Assembly (NCBI GenBank): GCA_015680685.1 | Contig: MNCI01023453.1 | Span: 419,304-483,303 of the forward strand | From: Gnetum montanum | Lineage: Eukaryota; Streptophyta; Gnetopsida; Gnetales; Gnetaceae | Length of the DNA: 64,000 bases | Direction of reading: 5' to 3' | Shown here: in pieces, positions 1 through 9,138 of the stretch | How positions within the stretch are numbered: position 1 is the stretch's first letter | Layout of the letters: every line of letters begins with the position of its first letter | Program-made: the position numbers and the translations under genes | The notes under the pieces: generated by a model | Databases searched by the model: none | What the model saw: the letters and a program-made list of their open reading frames with translations, nothing else | What the model was told of the DNA's origin: nothing

Positions 1-330
1 CGAAGGGGAGCAGCTTCTACCCACTTTGTGAAGTACTCGGTTGTGGTTATGATGAAACTATGCCCTGCAGAGGATGAGGGTGTAATCAGGCCGATGAGGT
101 CCAACCCCTTTTCTGAAAGGGCCACATGATTTGCGCCGTGTGCAACTGGTTCGGTGGGACATGGATTAGGTTACTATGTTTTTGGCAAATATTGCATGTT
201 TTAACCTTGAAGAGAAGTCTTATTTTTGTTTCCATGGCTTTTGGCGCTATGTGTCCTCCGCATAGTCCCTCATGTACCTGTTCAACAATAGTTTGGGCAT
301 CGATACTACTGACACATGTTAGCAACATGC
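1..330 (-). pseudogene. Element A integrase: zinc-binding domain and start of catalytic core
   Basis: The HHCC zinc-binding domain shows VHEGLCGGH and later CNICQ. After a frame change the minus strand continues with short matches to the start of a retroviral integrase core (a GLDLIG-like stretch, then TEYFTKWVEA) to the first base of the window. The catalytic residues of the core lie outside. Integrase inserts the cDNA copy into nuclear DNA. The fragment follows the RNase H region in the same orientation, as expected for gypsy order. Position 1 is a window edge, not an element end. Confidence 0.8.
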
Positions 331-388
331 CTTCGTAGGATCTACGACATAGTGTGTCCCCTACTAGGGTATACTGCTTAGAACGTTT

Positions 389-1576
389 CTACACTACGTC
401 TTTCTGTGCATTTGTTAGATGTCGTGGTGTTTCACCATGTAGAAGGTACTCTTTTATGTCATCATACCATTCTACTGCGTCTGTTATACTAACGGATGCA
501 ATTGGCAACGTGTCGGGAGTATCGGTTATCAGTTCAGCACAATTGATTACGGAGCTTGGTAATGCATGGAACATGTCGGGCGATATATTTAACGCTAATG
601 TGGCTAATGCGTCTGTGATAGTGTTATCATTTCTAGAGACGTGTTGCACATCGGCGTTTTCAAATCGCCTCATTAAGTGTTTTGCCAAGTCAAAGTACGG
701 TTGTAAATGTTGGGCTTTACATGTGTAAACATCTGTAACCTGGTTTAAGACTAATTGTGAATCCCCCTTGACTACAAGCTGTGTGATGTCTAAAGCCAGT
801 GCTACCAAGAGACCTCTAAGGAGACCTTCGTACTCTGCTATGTTGTTAGTACAGTGAAAGTTAAAACGATAGGCAAAGGGTTGGATCTCCCTGGAGGGAT
901 AGGTGATGACAGCGGTTGCACTTCCTCCTCAAGAGGTGGATGCTCTGTCAAAGTTTAAAATAGCATCATAATCATTGGACACTATGTCTATGGCGCTTAT
1001 GTTCTCATCTGGGAATTCTGGCTCTATGGTTGCTTGATCACGTGTTGGTGATATGGCCATTTGGTTTGCTATGGCTTGACCCTTGACTGATGATTGTGCT
1101 AGGTAGTACAGGTCAAATTCAGCTATCATGGCTTTCCACCGGGCTATTCGACTTGTTTCGTAAATGTTCCCTGTTATGGCTCTCAGTACATTATCCTTGC
1201 AAATTATGTAGACTTAGTTACGGAAGAGGTAATGTCGTCATTTTCTTAAAGAAAAGACTAAAGCTAAACATGACTTCTCCATGTCGTTGTATCTTTTCTC
1301 ATGGGCAACTAATGCATGGCTCAAGTAATATACAAGGATTTCAGTTCCATCATCTTGTTTCTGGCAAAGCATAGATGCGATTGACGATTCAGAAGTGGCA
1401 AGGTAGATGTAAAACGGTTTGTCGTTTTGGGGCGGGTAAACCGTAGGTAGTCGGGCAAGTGCTGTTTTGATGTTTTTGAATGCTTCTTGGCACTGCGGAG
1501 TCCATTCAAAATGGACATTCTTGCGTAACAGGTGGTTCATAGGTTTTAGTTTGTCCTCAATTTTTGTACAAAGCAC
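389..1576 (-). pseudogene. Element A RNase H region (RT-linked RNase H plus a second RNase H)
   Basis: Two RNase H-like modules lie in one minus-strand frame with interruptions. The first (1576-1238) follows RT and shows FEWTPQCQEAF, YIYLATSESSIASML and YLSHALVAHEKRY, typical of the domain joined to gypsy RT. The second (about 1129-389) shows the NNIAEYEGLL and GDSQLVLNQ signatures of a separate RNase H. It contains a stop near 930. Both would degrade the RNA strand of RNA-DNA hybrids during replication. A dual RNase H arrangement is known for the Tat/Ogre lineage, so it also serves to classify the element. Confidence 0.8.
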
Positions 1577-2807
1577 CTGATAAACTCCAATCTACCTTGT
1601 AGACCCCGAAGTTCGGTAAGGTTGCTTGGTGGTTTCAGGTTTACTATGGCCTTAACCTTATCTGGGTCCACCCGTATCCCTTCTTCGGAGGCTATGAATC
1701 TGAGCATTTTTCCTGTCTTGACGCCAAAGACACATTTTTTTGGATTAAGCCTTAGTTCATACTTTAAATAACGCTTTAAGACTAGGTCGAGGTCTTGTAC
1801 ATGTTGTTCCGACATTTTTGACTTGACCACGATGTCATCCACGTAATCGTTGAGCAATTGTAACATATAATCACTAAAGATAAATGTCATTGCTCTTTGA
1901 TATGTGGCCCCAACATTTTTGAGACCAAAGGGCATCATTGTGTAAAAAAAGTTCCCCATGGAGTCATAAAGGTTGTCCGAAGTTGATGTTCCGGGTTGAT
2001 ACGTATTTGGTTGTATCCTGAAAAACCATCCATAAAAGATAATAGGGCGTGTCCGGTGGTCGAATCAACGAGTTGATCGATGTTAGGCAGGGGAAAGTCA
2101 TCTTTTATGGTTGCTATGTTCAGATCTCGAAAGTCGATGCATAGGCGAATGCTTCCATTTTTCTTTGGGACAATGACCATGTTGGACACCCAGTCGGCAT
2201 AATCAACAGCCCGAATGAAACCAGCTTGGTAAAGCTTGGTGATCTCATTACGAACTGCCAATGCCACCTCGGGTCTAACTTTTCGTGCTTTTTGTTTTAC
2301 TGTTCTCAATTTCGGGTCAAGAATAATATTGTGTTGGAAAATTCTAGGATCTAACCCAGGCATGTCAGTATAGGACCAAGCGAATGCTTTCATATTTTCT
2401 CTTAGCACATTCTCAATGTCTTTGGACAAGTGCGGTTGTAATAGCATGCTTAATTTTAATACTTTAAGTTCCCCATCAGGCATGGTAATGGGGGTTTCGG
2501 CCAACGGGACTTCGGTGATATTCTCGGCCTCTATGTCAAGGAATTTTGTCATGCCTTTGTAATCGTCTGGTATTTGCTGTGTTGAGGCTATGATTAAGTT
2601 GATGAGGTTTATGTTAATGTCTCTTATAATTTTGCCATATGGTTTATCAATGATTAATGGCGTGGTTAAATGCTGGCAATAAATTGAGCTTGCCCCTGCC
2701 AATAAACAGAGAGCCGGGTGAGCTAATGGACATCGTCCTATGTTTGTTGGTAATTTCAAATCACGTGTACATGCATAATAGTGGATTATCGTCACACCGG
2801 GATGCAT
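1546..2807 (-). pseudogene. Element A reverse transcriptase
   Basis: The RT palm is well preserved: LCIDFRDLN, FMDGFSGYNQI (first catalytic Asp), MPFGLKN and YVDD (second and third Asp) can all be read. The N-terminal 150 residues form the usual linker between protease and RT, including AFAWSYTDMPGLDP. A frameshift near 1950 separates the fingers/palm half from the half with YVDD, and another near 1560 precedes RNase H. The open frame stops abruptly at 2807, exactly where a minisatellite begins, so the join to protease is lost. In an intact element this domain copies the genomic RNA inside virus-like particles. Confidence 0.88.
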
Positions 2808-3040
2808 GGTAGTTTAAGGCCTTACCGGGCATTGGCGGTAGTTTAACACCTTACCGAGCGTTGGTGGGATTTGAAAATGGCAGTTTAAGGCCTTACCGGG
2901 CCGTAATGGCAGTTTACGGCCTTACCGGGCCATAATGGCAGTTTAAGGCATTACCGGGCGTTACGGGATTGGAAAATGATAGTTTTAAGGCCTTACCGGG
3001 CCGTAATAGCAGTTTAAGGCCATATCAGGCCGTAATGGTA
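2805..3040 (+). repeat. Minisatellite, about 27-bp units containing AGTTTAAGGCC
   Basis: About eight diverged units share the core GGCAGTTTAAGGCCTTACC with a GGGCCGTAAT-like tail. The array starts at the last readable RT codon and ends just before the promoter of the antisense gene. A related array with the same core on the same strand lies beyond the other end of that gene (8285-8573). Tandem arrays in untranslated parts of Tat-lineage elements are known; their use as bookends of an internal gene is my observation. Confidence 0.85.
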
Positions 3041-3204
3041 GTTTTTGCAAGAATGTTTGGCGTAAACGTATGAAATGGGGTCCACGGGGGAACTGGGATG
3101 TAGTAATTTCTGTTTTTAATAATTTTTATTATTTTTTCTGGGCAAATTTTAGCGAAAAATGAGTAAAAGGTACAAAATGGAAAAAAGGAACAACGGCAGC
3201 ATAA

Positions 3205-3240
3205 ACGGCGACGTCAGCGTCAGTGGCGCGCTATATAAAA
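3205..3240 (+). promoter_or_regulatory. Promoter of the antisense gene: TATA box with two TGACG motifs
   Basis: CTATATAAAA at 3231-3240 is a strong plant TATA box. Just upstream, at about 3210-3222, GACGTCAGCGTCA holds two TGACG motifs (on the minus strand) spaced six bases apart, the kind of site bound by TGA-class bZIP factors. A start near 3265 would give a leader of about 250 bases rich in GCGTAA motifs before the ATG at 3519. The direction is opposite to element A's own genes. Confidence 0.7.
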
Positions 3241-3264
3241 GGGGGGGTTTCATTTGTTTCTTAC

Positions 3265-4335
3265 TTTAAAGTCGTGAGCGTAAGTGACAGCGTAAACTGT
3301 TAAAGCGTAAGCATAAACCGTCGCGCCCTAGCGTAAGCGTAAACTTGCTCATAAGCGTAGACGCTGAAGAGTAACCCTAGCATAGACGTCGAAGAGTAAC
3401 CCTAGCGTAGATGCGTAACACACCCTAGCATAGACGCGGAGCATGGGATTTTAGACACCAACGTAGACAGTTCTTTTCCTCAGCGTAAACTTGTGCAGTC
3501 AGCGTAAAGGAGGCCGAGATGGGCAAGGGAAAGGAAGTGGAAGGCCAGGGGAGGAACGGTCCCGAACTGACCTTTGCGGAGGAAACTGAGTCCATGCTGC
3601 AGGGCCTGCCCAGGCTAAGGATCCCGTCATGGTCTGTGACATCCCACAGGTAGGCACCGATCCCTACCTCTGCTGTTATTTCTTTGTTTCTTTGTTTCAA
3701 CGTAAACAGTCGCGACATATACGCCGAGTGTAGAGGGTTTTAGCGTAAGGGGCTTTCAGCGTATACGCCGAGCGTAACTTCATAGCGTAACGTCGGGTTA
3801 GCGTAGACTGTCAGGGCGTAATCAATTTTAACAGTGTAAGCATTTTTCTTGCACTATTGTATCAGCATAAGCCATGGCATCATGATTTCTCTATGTGTGA
3901 AGTTTTGTCAACGTGATTTGTTTGTTCTCAGCGTAAATTCTGTTTACTGTGCTGGCGTATATGCTAAGGATTTGTTCAGCGTATACGCTATGTATGCGCA
4001 ATTGTCTTTACAGCGTAGACTCGTTTTTCATGTTTCTGACGTAAATTTGTTTGTTCAGTGCCGGCGTAGATTGTTTACGTTGAAAGCGAACCTGGCGCAT
4101 ACGCCGAAGGTTTGTTCGACGTATACACTTAGCGTAAGAGGTTCGAGTGACAGCGTAAAATAGTTCATTGTCAGCGTATATGCTGACTTAGGCAGCGTAT
4201 ACACTCAGTGTTCAGCGTATACGCTAGGTTAAGCAGCGTATTGCGCTAAGTGTCAACAGTTTCGACGGCGTATACGCTGGTTTACGTGGCGTATACGCTG
4301 AGTGTAAACAGTTAGTAAATTTTAGAGTTTAAGTA
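3265..4335 (+). repeat. Dispersed GCGTAA / GCGTATACGC motif cluster (leader and intron 1 of the antisense gene)
   Basis: The leader and the 765-bp first intron (3650-4414) are packed with GCGTAA and with exact or near copies of the palindrome AGCGTATACGCT, for example near 3757, 3976, 4216, 4268 and 4288. The same motifs fill the LTR and leader of element A (15880-17470). The spacing is irregular, so this is a cluster of short motifs rather than a simple tandem array. Exon 1 (3519-3649) interrupts it and is free of the motif. Confidence 0.85.
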
Positions 4336-7300
4336 TTGATTTATGATGTAAACTTTCACTTTCGGCCTATTTTGAAGCATGGCTAATGTATCGTGACGTT
4401 GTGATTTCTTGCAGGGACAGTAAGCGCTTCCTCCTCGTTGTTGAACTTGTCGGGGTGTTAACATGGGTTGGCCCCGTTGAGGCTGAGGAGCTTCGCCTAG
4501 ATCTAACTATGGATAACAATGGGGTTTGGTTCCGGGAAGGCGGATGTGGATTTCTGGCCTTCCTGTTAGATAATTTCGAGGTCACCGTCTAGTCGAACTT
4601 TAATGAAGTGGTTGCACGGAGTGTGCTGGATGCATTGCTGCCGGGAGCTACAGAGGGTGTCATGGTCTTTGTAGAAGATATTGACGAGGGGCCATTCATT
4701 ACGAGGATGGTTCTACCTGCAGGCCCAGGTCAACACGCCCATTAATGTGCGTGTGGGCACTATTTCCGCGAGGGTTAGACTACCTCAACAATACTATGTT
4801 CATAGCTTCCCGCGCACACACATTGTTCCAAAATCCTCCCGGCACAGTGTATCGAGTGGATAGGTAGGACTATTTAAGATTATTATTTTCCTTTCGCTAT
4901 TTGGTGTACGCTTCTTGTTTTAACGTATGTTTGTTTACAGGCCGAAGACCAACCCGGACGGGACACTCATCGAAGATGAAGGACTAGCTCTTGCTCGCAC
5001 TACTCTGGAGGCATTCATGACGGGCCCCACTCTTCATGGAACCGTACTGGGTCAAACGAAAGGTTTGATGGTCCATTTTCATAAGCAATTCTCCAGAGCA
5101 TTCGTGATGTGCGAAGCTCATGGATGGCTTCATGAAGACTGGACGGACAAGGGGCCAGTCTTCCCTCGTGACTTTGGCAGCACATCTAAATCCGCCACTA
5201 ACGGTAAGTGATAATATTTCCTAAACATGTTAGTGGGTTTGTCCAACTGCTTAGAGTTACGCTGATATGACTAGTTTACATTGCTGTTACAGTTAACGTA
5301 CCTTTTGGTGGGGATCCGGTGACAACTGGACGAATCGAGACTACCTTGTCGATGAATTTTGGGGAGGTGACGAAGGCTCAAAAGTGGTTGCGTAGCCACG
5401 CTCCACCGTCCATCACTCGTTGCCTAGATGATGTCGGCCTGATGGATTTTTTTATGACCCCGAGTCTTGACGTATCCATAGGGGAGATGATTGGAATTGT
5501 GGATTCTTTTAATGAGTCTGTCTCATACTATAGCACCCGGATTAAGGGTGTCAAGGTAGTTTTTCATCTATCGCCCGAGTTCTTTTTAAACTTGTTTGGC
5601 GTACCAGCAGATCACTTGGATGTAGTATTAGACAGAGCTCACAAAGAGCTCTAGACGATTCGTGAGTTAGAAGATTGGCTAGGCATGGCCAAGGGTGCCA
5701 AGGGATTCCCGATGCAGGGGAACGTAAAAGTTGTGGAAGTGAACGAATTATATCCCCTGTTCCGGGCACGGGTATTCCCTAAAATCCTTTCCCAGGTGAG
5801 GAGTCTTGGGGTTGAGGCTGTTCATGTCATGTGAACTGTCTTGGAAATGGGTGTGTGATATAACTAGGCCCGATTTCTATTGTCGGGCATGCACAAGGAG
5901 ATAGTGCGGTTCTGCTTAAATATCGAGGCACAATCCCACTTCACCTTCGTCCTCTTCGCCGTTTATCTTCGCCGTTTTGCCGAGTTCCTTGTAGTTCGTG
6001 CAAACAACAAGTTTGTTCTACGGGATCGGGGTCAACTATCCCGCCTGTGGATCAATCATTTGTTCAACACAGCTAAATCCCAAGATGCACTTGAAGGAAT
6101 TGATGAATCCATTTCTATTACTACAAGGGGATCATCTGGCGCTTCAATCCACACACGTGATAGTTTGGGACTGGAGCTAGATGATGTACCCTACACTGCT
6201 AGAAGGGTAGAACGGGTCATCAAGGAGACCGTTGGCCAAGCCAAGTCAAAACTGAAAAGGCCTGAACGCGTGACTGAGGAACTCACCGATGTGAACTAGC
6301 CATGCGTGAAACGCATACGCTTCAAGATACCTGGTAAGTGGATCTCGCCCGCTTATTTCTTTATCGTCTTCGCTTTGTTTATAACTTTTACTTCAATCGC
6401 TTACGTGTCAGTGCTATTTTTGACTTGATTAAAAAAAAGTGAGGAAGCAGGCTTTGGAGACTATCACAGAGGAGGAGGAGACCAACACAGAGAAGAATAA
6501 CGAGGAGGAAAACACGGAGAAGAGCCAGGGTGGAGGAACGGAGGAGTTAAAGGAAAAGATAACTAAAACCAAACTGTTGGACGATTAGGATGCTATCAAC
6601 CAAGTGTTCAGCAGCTTCCTTAAGGGAAATCTGAATTTGGGTGACCCCCCAAAGGGTGACAAGGATCATGGTACATTTTCCCTTTAATTTCATTTTAAAT
6701 TGCTTGATCGATTGTCATTCCTATGGTATTTTATTTTCATGTTTTTATCTTGCTCAGATGAAGGCAGCGAGACCAGGACGGTGCGGTTGGACGTACCCAT
6801 GAAGACGGTTCCCCCTGAGAGGACTATGGAGGTTAGTTCATCCCGTACTCATGAGCCACTTACTTGGTCAACAATGCCAAGTAAGATGAATTTTGTGGCC
6901 GGAATCGCGGAGGAAGTTGTTGAAAGGATCCAAGAGGCCCACCCTGATATAGGTATAAATCATTTAGAGATTTGGAGCTTCACATCTTGTTTATATTGTT
7001 TTAACATTTGTATTTTTCACGTGGGTAGGTGCTAAATTGAGATGGGATCCTTCTGAAAGCATTAGCATGGAAAGTTTAACCACACTTTCCCCAGAAGTGG
7101 AACAGGTGCCAAGGCCTATTTACGAGGGAGTTGCAGAAGGTCTTGCGCACAATGCTAAGTCATTATGGACCTGTAGGCGTTCCATTGAGTAGTTGTGGCT
7201 ATAGATTCAGGCAAAAGAAAAGGAAGTCTCTAAATTGTCAGAGGAACATGACGATCTGAAGGCTCAGTACTAGTTCGTCGCTGCCAGACTAAGCGGAGAT

Positions 7301-8014
7301 CGCTCGTGGCGAACGTCCGAGGTTACGTACACCAGATATTGGAATCTACTGAATCGTCATGCGTCACTGACTTGAAGAATGGCAGAGTCAAAAGCCCAAA
7401 TCGATCTCCTGAACCTTAAATGTCAAGATTGGAAGGCCTTCGCTTCCAAGGTTCGTAAGTGGGGTCAGGGTGAGAAAAATCACAAACATCACTACAAAAA
7501 GTCATTAAAAGAGGTGTCTATTGAAAAGCAGCAACTAGAGATGTTTGTGGAGGGTTTGGGTTTGCGTTATGCCTTCGATACTTTTGCTCAAAATACAACT
7601 ATGAAAATGGAGTTACCTAAAAGAGTGATCATGACTGCTTCTAGGGAGGTGTCGGTAGGTGAGTTCCCTCTGAAACGTCCTACCTGGTCGGCTGTCGACA
7701 AAGGAAAGACTTTGGTGGACGTCGACTTAGGCCTGGATGGGACAGATTGGGCAAGCATTTCAGAAGAGGAAATCCTTTGTCAGCTAGAATTCGGCTTAGG
7801 GGGATCTTCTATGGTAAGTGTTTTGTCCTTATGCAGTTAATTTCTTGAGTAACATTTAAAATTTTGACAGTCGCTTATTCTTATGTTGGTTGTTTCCTTT
7901 TGGTATTTTCAGGATCAAGGAGGCGATGATGCCCAAGAGGCTGGCCCCAGTGGAGCAGAGGCTCCTGACACTGGTGGCTCTAAAGGAGATGGCTCTCCCA
8001 TCCCAGACACTTAG
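3519..8014 (+). pseudogene. Decayed nine-exon gene, antisense within element A; possible plant-mobile/plant-transposon-protein-like domain plus coiled coil
   Basis: I assembled nine exons from splice sites and reading frame: 3519-3649, 4415-4863, 4941-5203, 5293-5795, 5898-6333, 6440-6670, 6758-6952, 7029-7813 and 7913-8014. Every intron begins GT, ends AG, and joins codons in matching phase (2, 2, 1, 0, 1, 1, 1, 0), so this was a real spliced gene. The protein begins MGKGKEVEG. A central stretch (5293-5795) includes KGVKVVFHLSPEFFLNLFG, resembling the motif of putative plant transposon proteins. Then come a Glu-rich acidic part (exon 6), a charged, probably coiled-coil part (exon 8) and a Gly/Pro-rich tail ending PIPDT. 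Damage: two small frameshifts in exon 2 and about eight stops, nearly all TAG where CAG is expected. Antisense extra ORFs are known in Tat-lineage elements. The product's function is unknown. Confidence 0.75.
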
Positions 8015-8284
8015 TGTTTTGATTTTTTTTAGTGTTTTTGGGTGATGGTACTATTCTAATTCAAATTGAAAATGGAATTGTAACTTGAAAATTTTGAGAT
8101 AAACAGAAACTATTGACACTTACAATTGTACAGCATTGCATGTGTAATTATTTTTTGTTGGTTTTGAATTTGGTTGCACACATGATACGATATTGTAAAA
8201 ATTTTTTGAGTTTACTTTTCTGTTTTAAGCGTAATGTACTGGAGTAATCATAAATGATACGTGAAAAGGAATACAAAGTACGCA
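8015..8284 (+). other. Presumed 3' untranslated region of the antisense gene
   Basis: AT-rich, non-coding stretch following the final stop codon at 8012-8014. It contains T-rich runs and AATTGAAAATGG-like sequence but no exact AATAAA. Its length to the next minisatellite is about 270 bases, a reasonable plant 3' end. No gene is visible. Confidence 0.45.
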
Positions 8285-8573
8285 CTAGTTTAAGGCCATT
8301 TCGGGCCCCTATGCGTAGTTTAAGGCCATTTCGGGCCCCATTGTCAACAAGTAATATTTTGGACAAAGTGGGTAAGTGTCTCAGTTGACCGATCATCTCT
8401 GATTGTGGCTAGTTTTATGTCGTTGCGGACATGATAGTTTAACGTCATTCTAAACTTCGTATAGTTTAACGTCGTTTCGGACGAAAGGTAGTTTAGCGTC
8501 ATTTCGGACGAAAGGTAGTTTAGCGTCATTCCGGACGGAAGGTAGTTTAGCGTCATTATGGACAGAAGGTAGT
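8285..8573 (+). repeat. Second 27-bp minisatellite bounding the antisense gene
   Basis: Two units carry TAGTTTAAGGCCATTTCGGGCC, matching the array at 2805-3040. After about 60 bases there are seven further units of the form TAGTTTAGCGTCATTCCGG with a GACGGAAGG-like tail. The period is 27 bp, so on the minus strand the array reads as nine-residue repeats (MTLNYLSSE), which I regard as incidental. The two subtypes differ mainly in the middle of the unit (AAGGCC versus AGCGTC). Confidence 0.88.
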
Positions 8574-8574
8574 T

Positions 8575-9138
8575 TTATTTTAATTGTTTTTTGATTCTTT
8601 TTATTTTTATGTCAGGGCGTGTATTAGCTGGTACGATTTTGTATTCGGCGTCTCCTTCGCTGATCACATTGAACGACAATTCAGTCCAGCGGACGTTTGA
8701 TAGAGTGTTTTCTGTATCAGTATTTTCAAGTGTTTCGGTGTCTGTCATGGTTTCTGTATTGGTTTCTACATGAGGCGATGTGTGTACAGTGTCAGACGTA
8801 GGTGTTTCGGTTTTAGGAGGCTTTTGTTCCGTATTCAAAGGCTTACTGCCTACCAGTTGCGGTTTGTTTGTGTCATTTTGACCAGGCTTTTCGAGCTTGA
8901 CCTCGGAGCCTTGGTCCATGTCCGTGTGTGATGAAATGATAGGAGTAACCGCTTTCCCATTGTTGGCACATTTGGCCATTCCATGGAACAGTTGAAATAT
9001 TTTATTGGAAGAATCTATGGTTGTAAATGCACAAGTAAATTTCAGCTTTAGTGTTGAAGCTTGGGTGTTTTTAGGGAGGTAATTCACTGGTGAAGAATTT
9101 GATGTTGAAGCCTTCTGAATATAAGATAAAGGTGTCAA
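8575..9138 (-). CDS. Unrecognised open frame, Thr/Glu/Pro-rich
   Basis: An open minus-strand frame of about 187 codons lies in the same orientation as element A's genes, right after the minisatellite. It has no ATG at its upstream end (the frame opens with TTG). The middle is low-complexity and Thr/Glu-rich (TNTETMTDTETLENTDTENT), and the C-terminus is basic (KIKRIKKQLK). I do not recognise it. It could be a polyprotein linker fragment between protease and RT, an exon of a small gene, or chance. Confidence 0.35.
   Translation of the reverse strand: MTPLSYIQKASTSNSSPVNYLPKNTQASTLKLKFTCAFTTIDSSNKIFQLFHGMAKCANNGKAVTPIISSHTDMDQGSEVKLEKPGQNDTNKPQLVGSKPLNTEQKPPKTETPTSDTVHTSPHVETNTETMTDTETLENTDTENTLSNVRWTELSFNVISEGDAEYKIVPANTRPDIKIKRIKKQLK

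Noticed and set aside
354-728. Plus-strand open frame of 124 codons.
   Set aside because: Antisense shadow of element A's RNase H.
3265-4335. Possible CRISPR-like array from repeated GCGTATACGC words.
   Set aside because: Spacing is irregular, repeats are short palindromes, and the context is eukaryotic retroelement DNA.
8344-8556. Minus-strand open frame encoding repeated MTLNYLSSE.
   Set aside because: It is produced by the 27-bp minisatellite period (nine codons), with no sign of selection.
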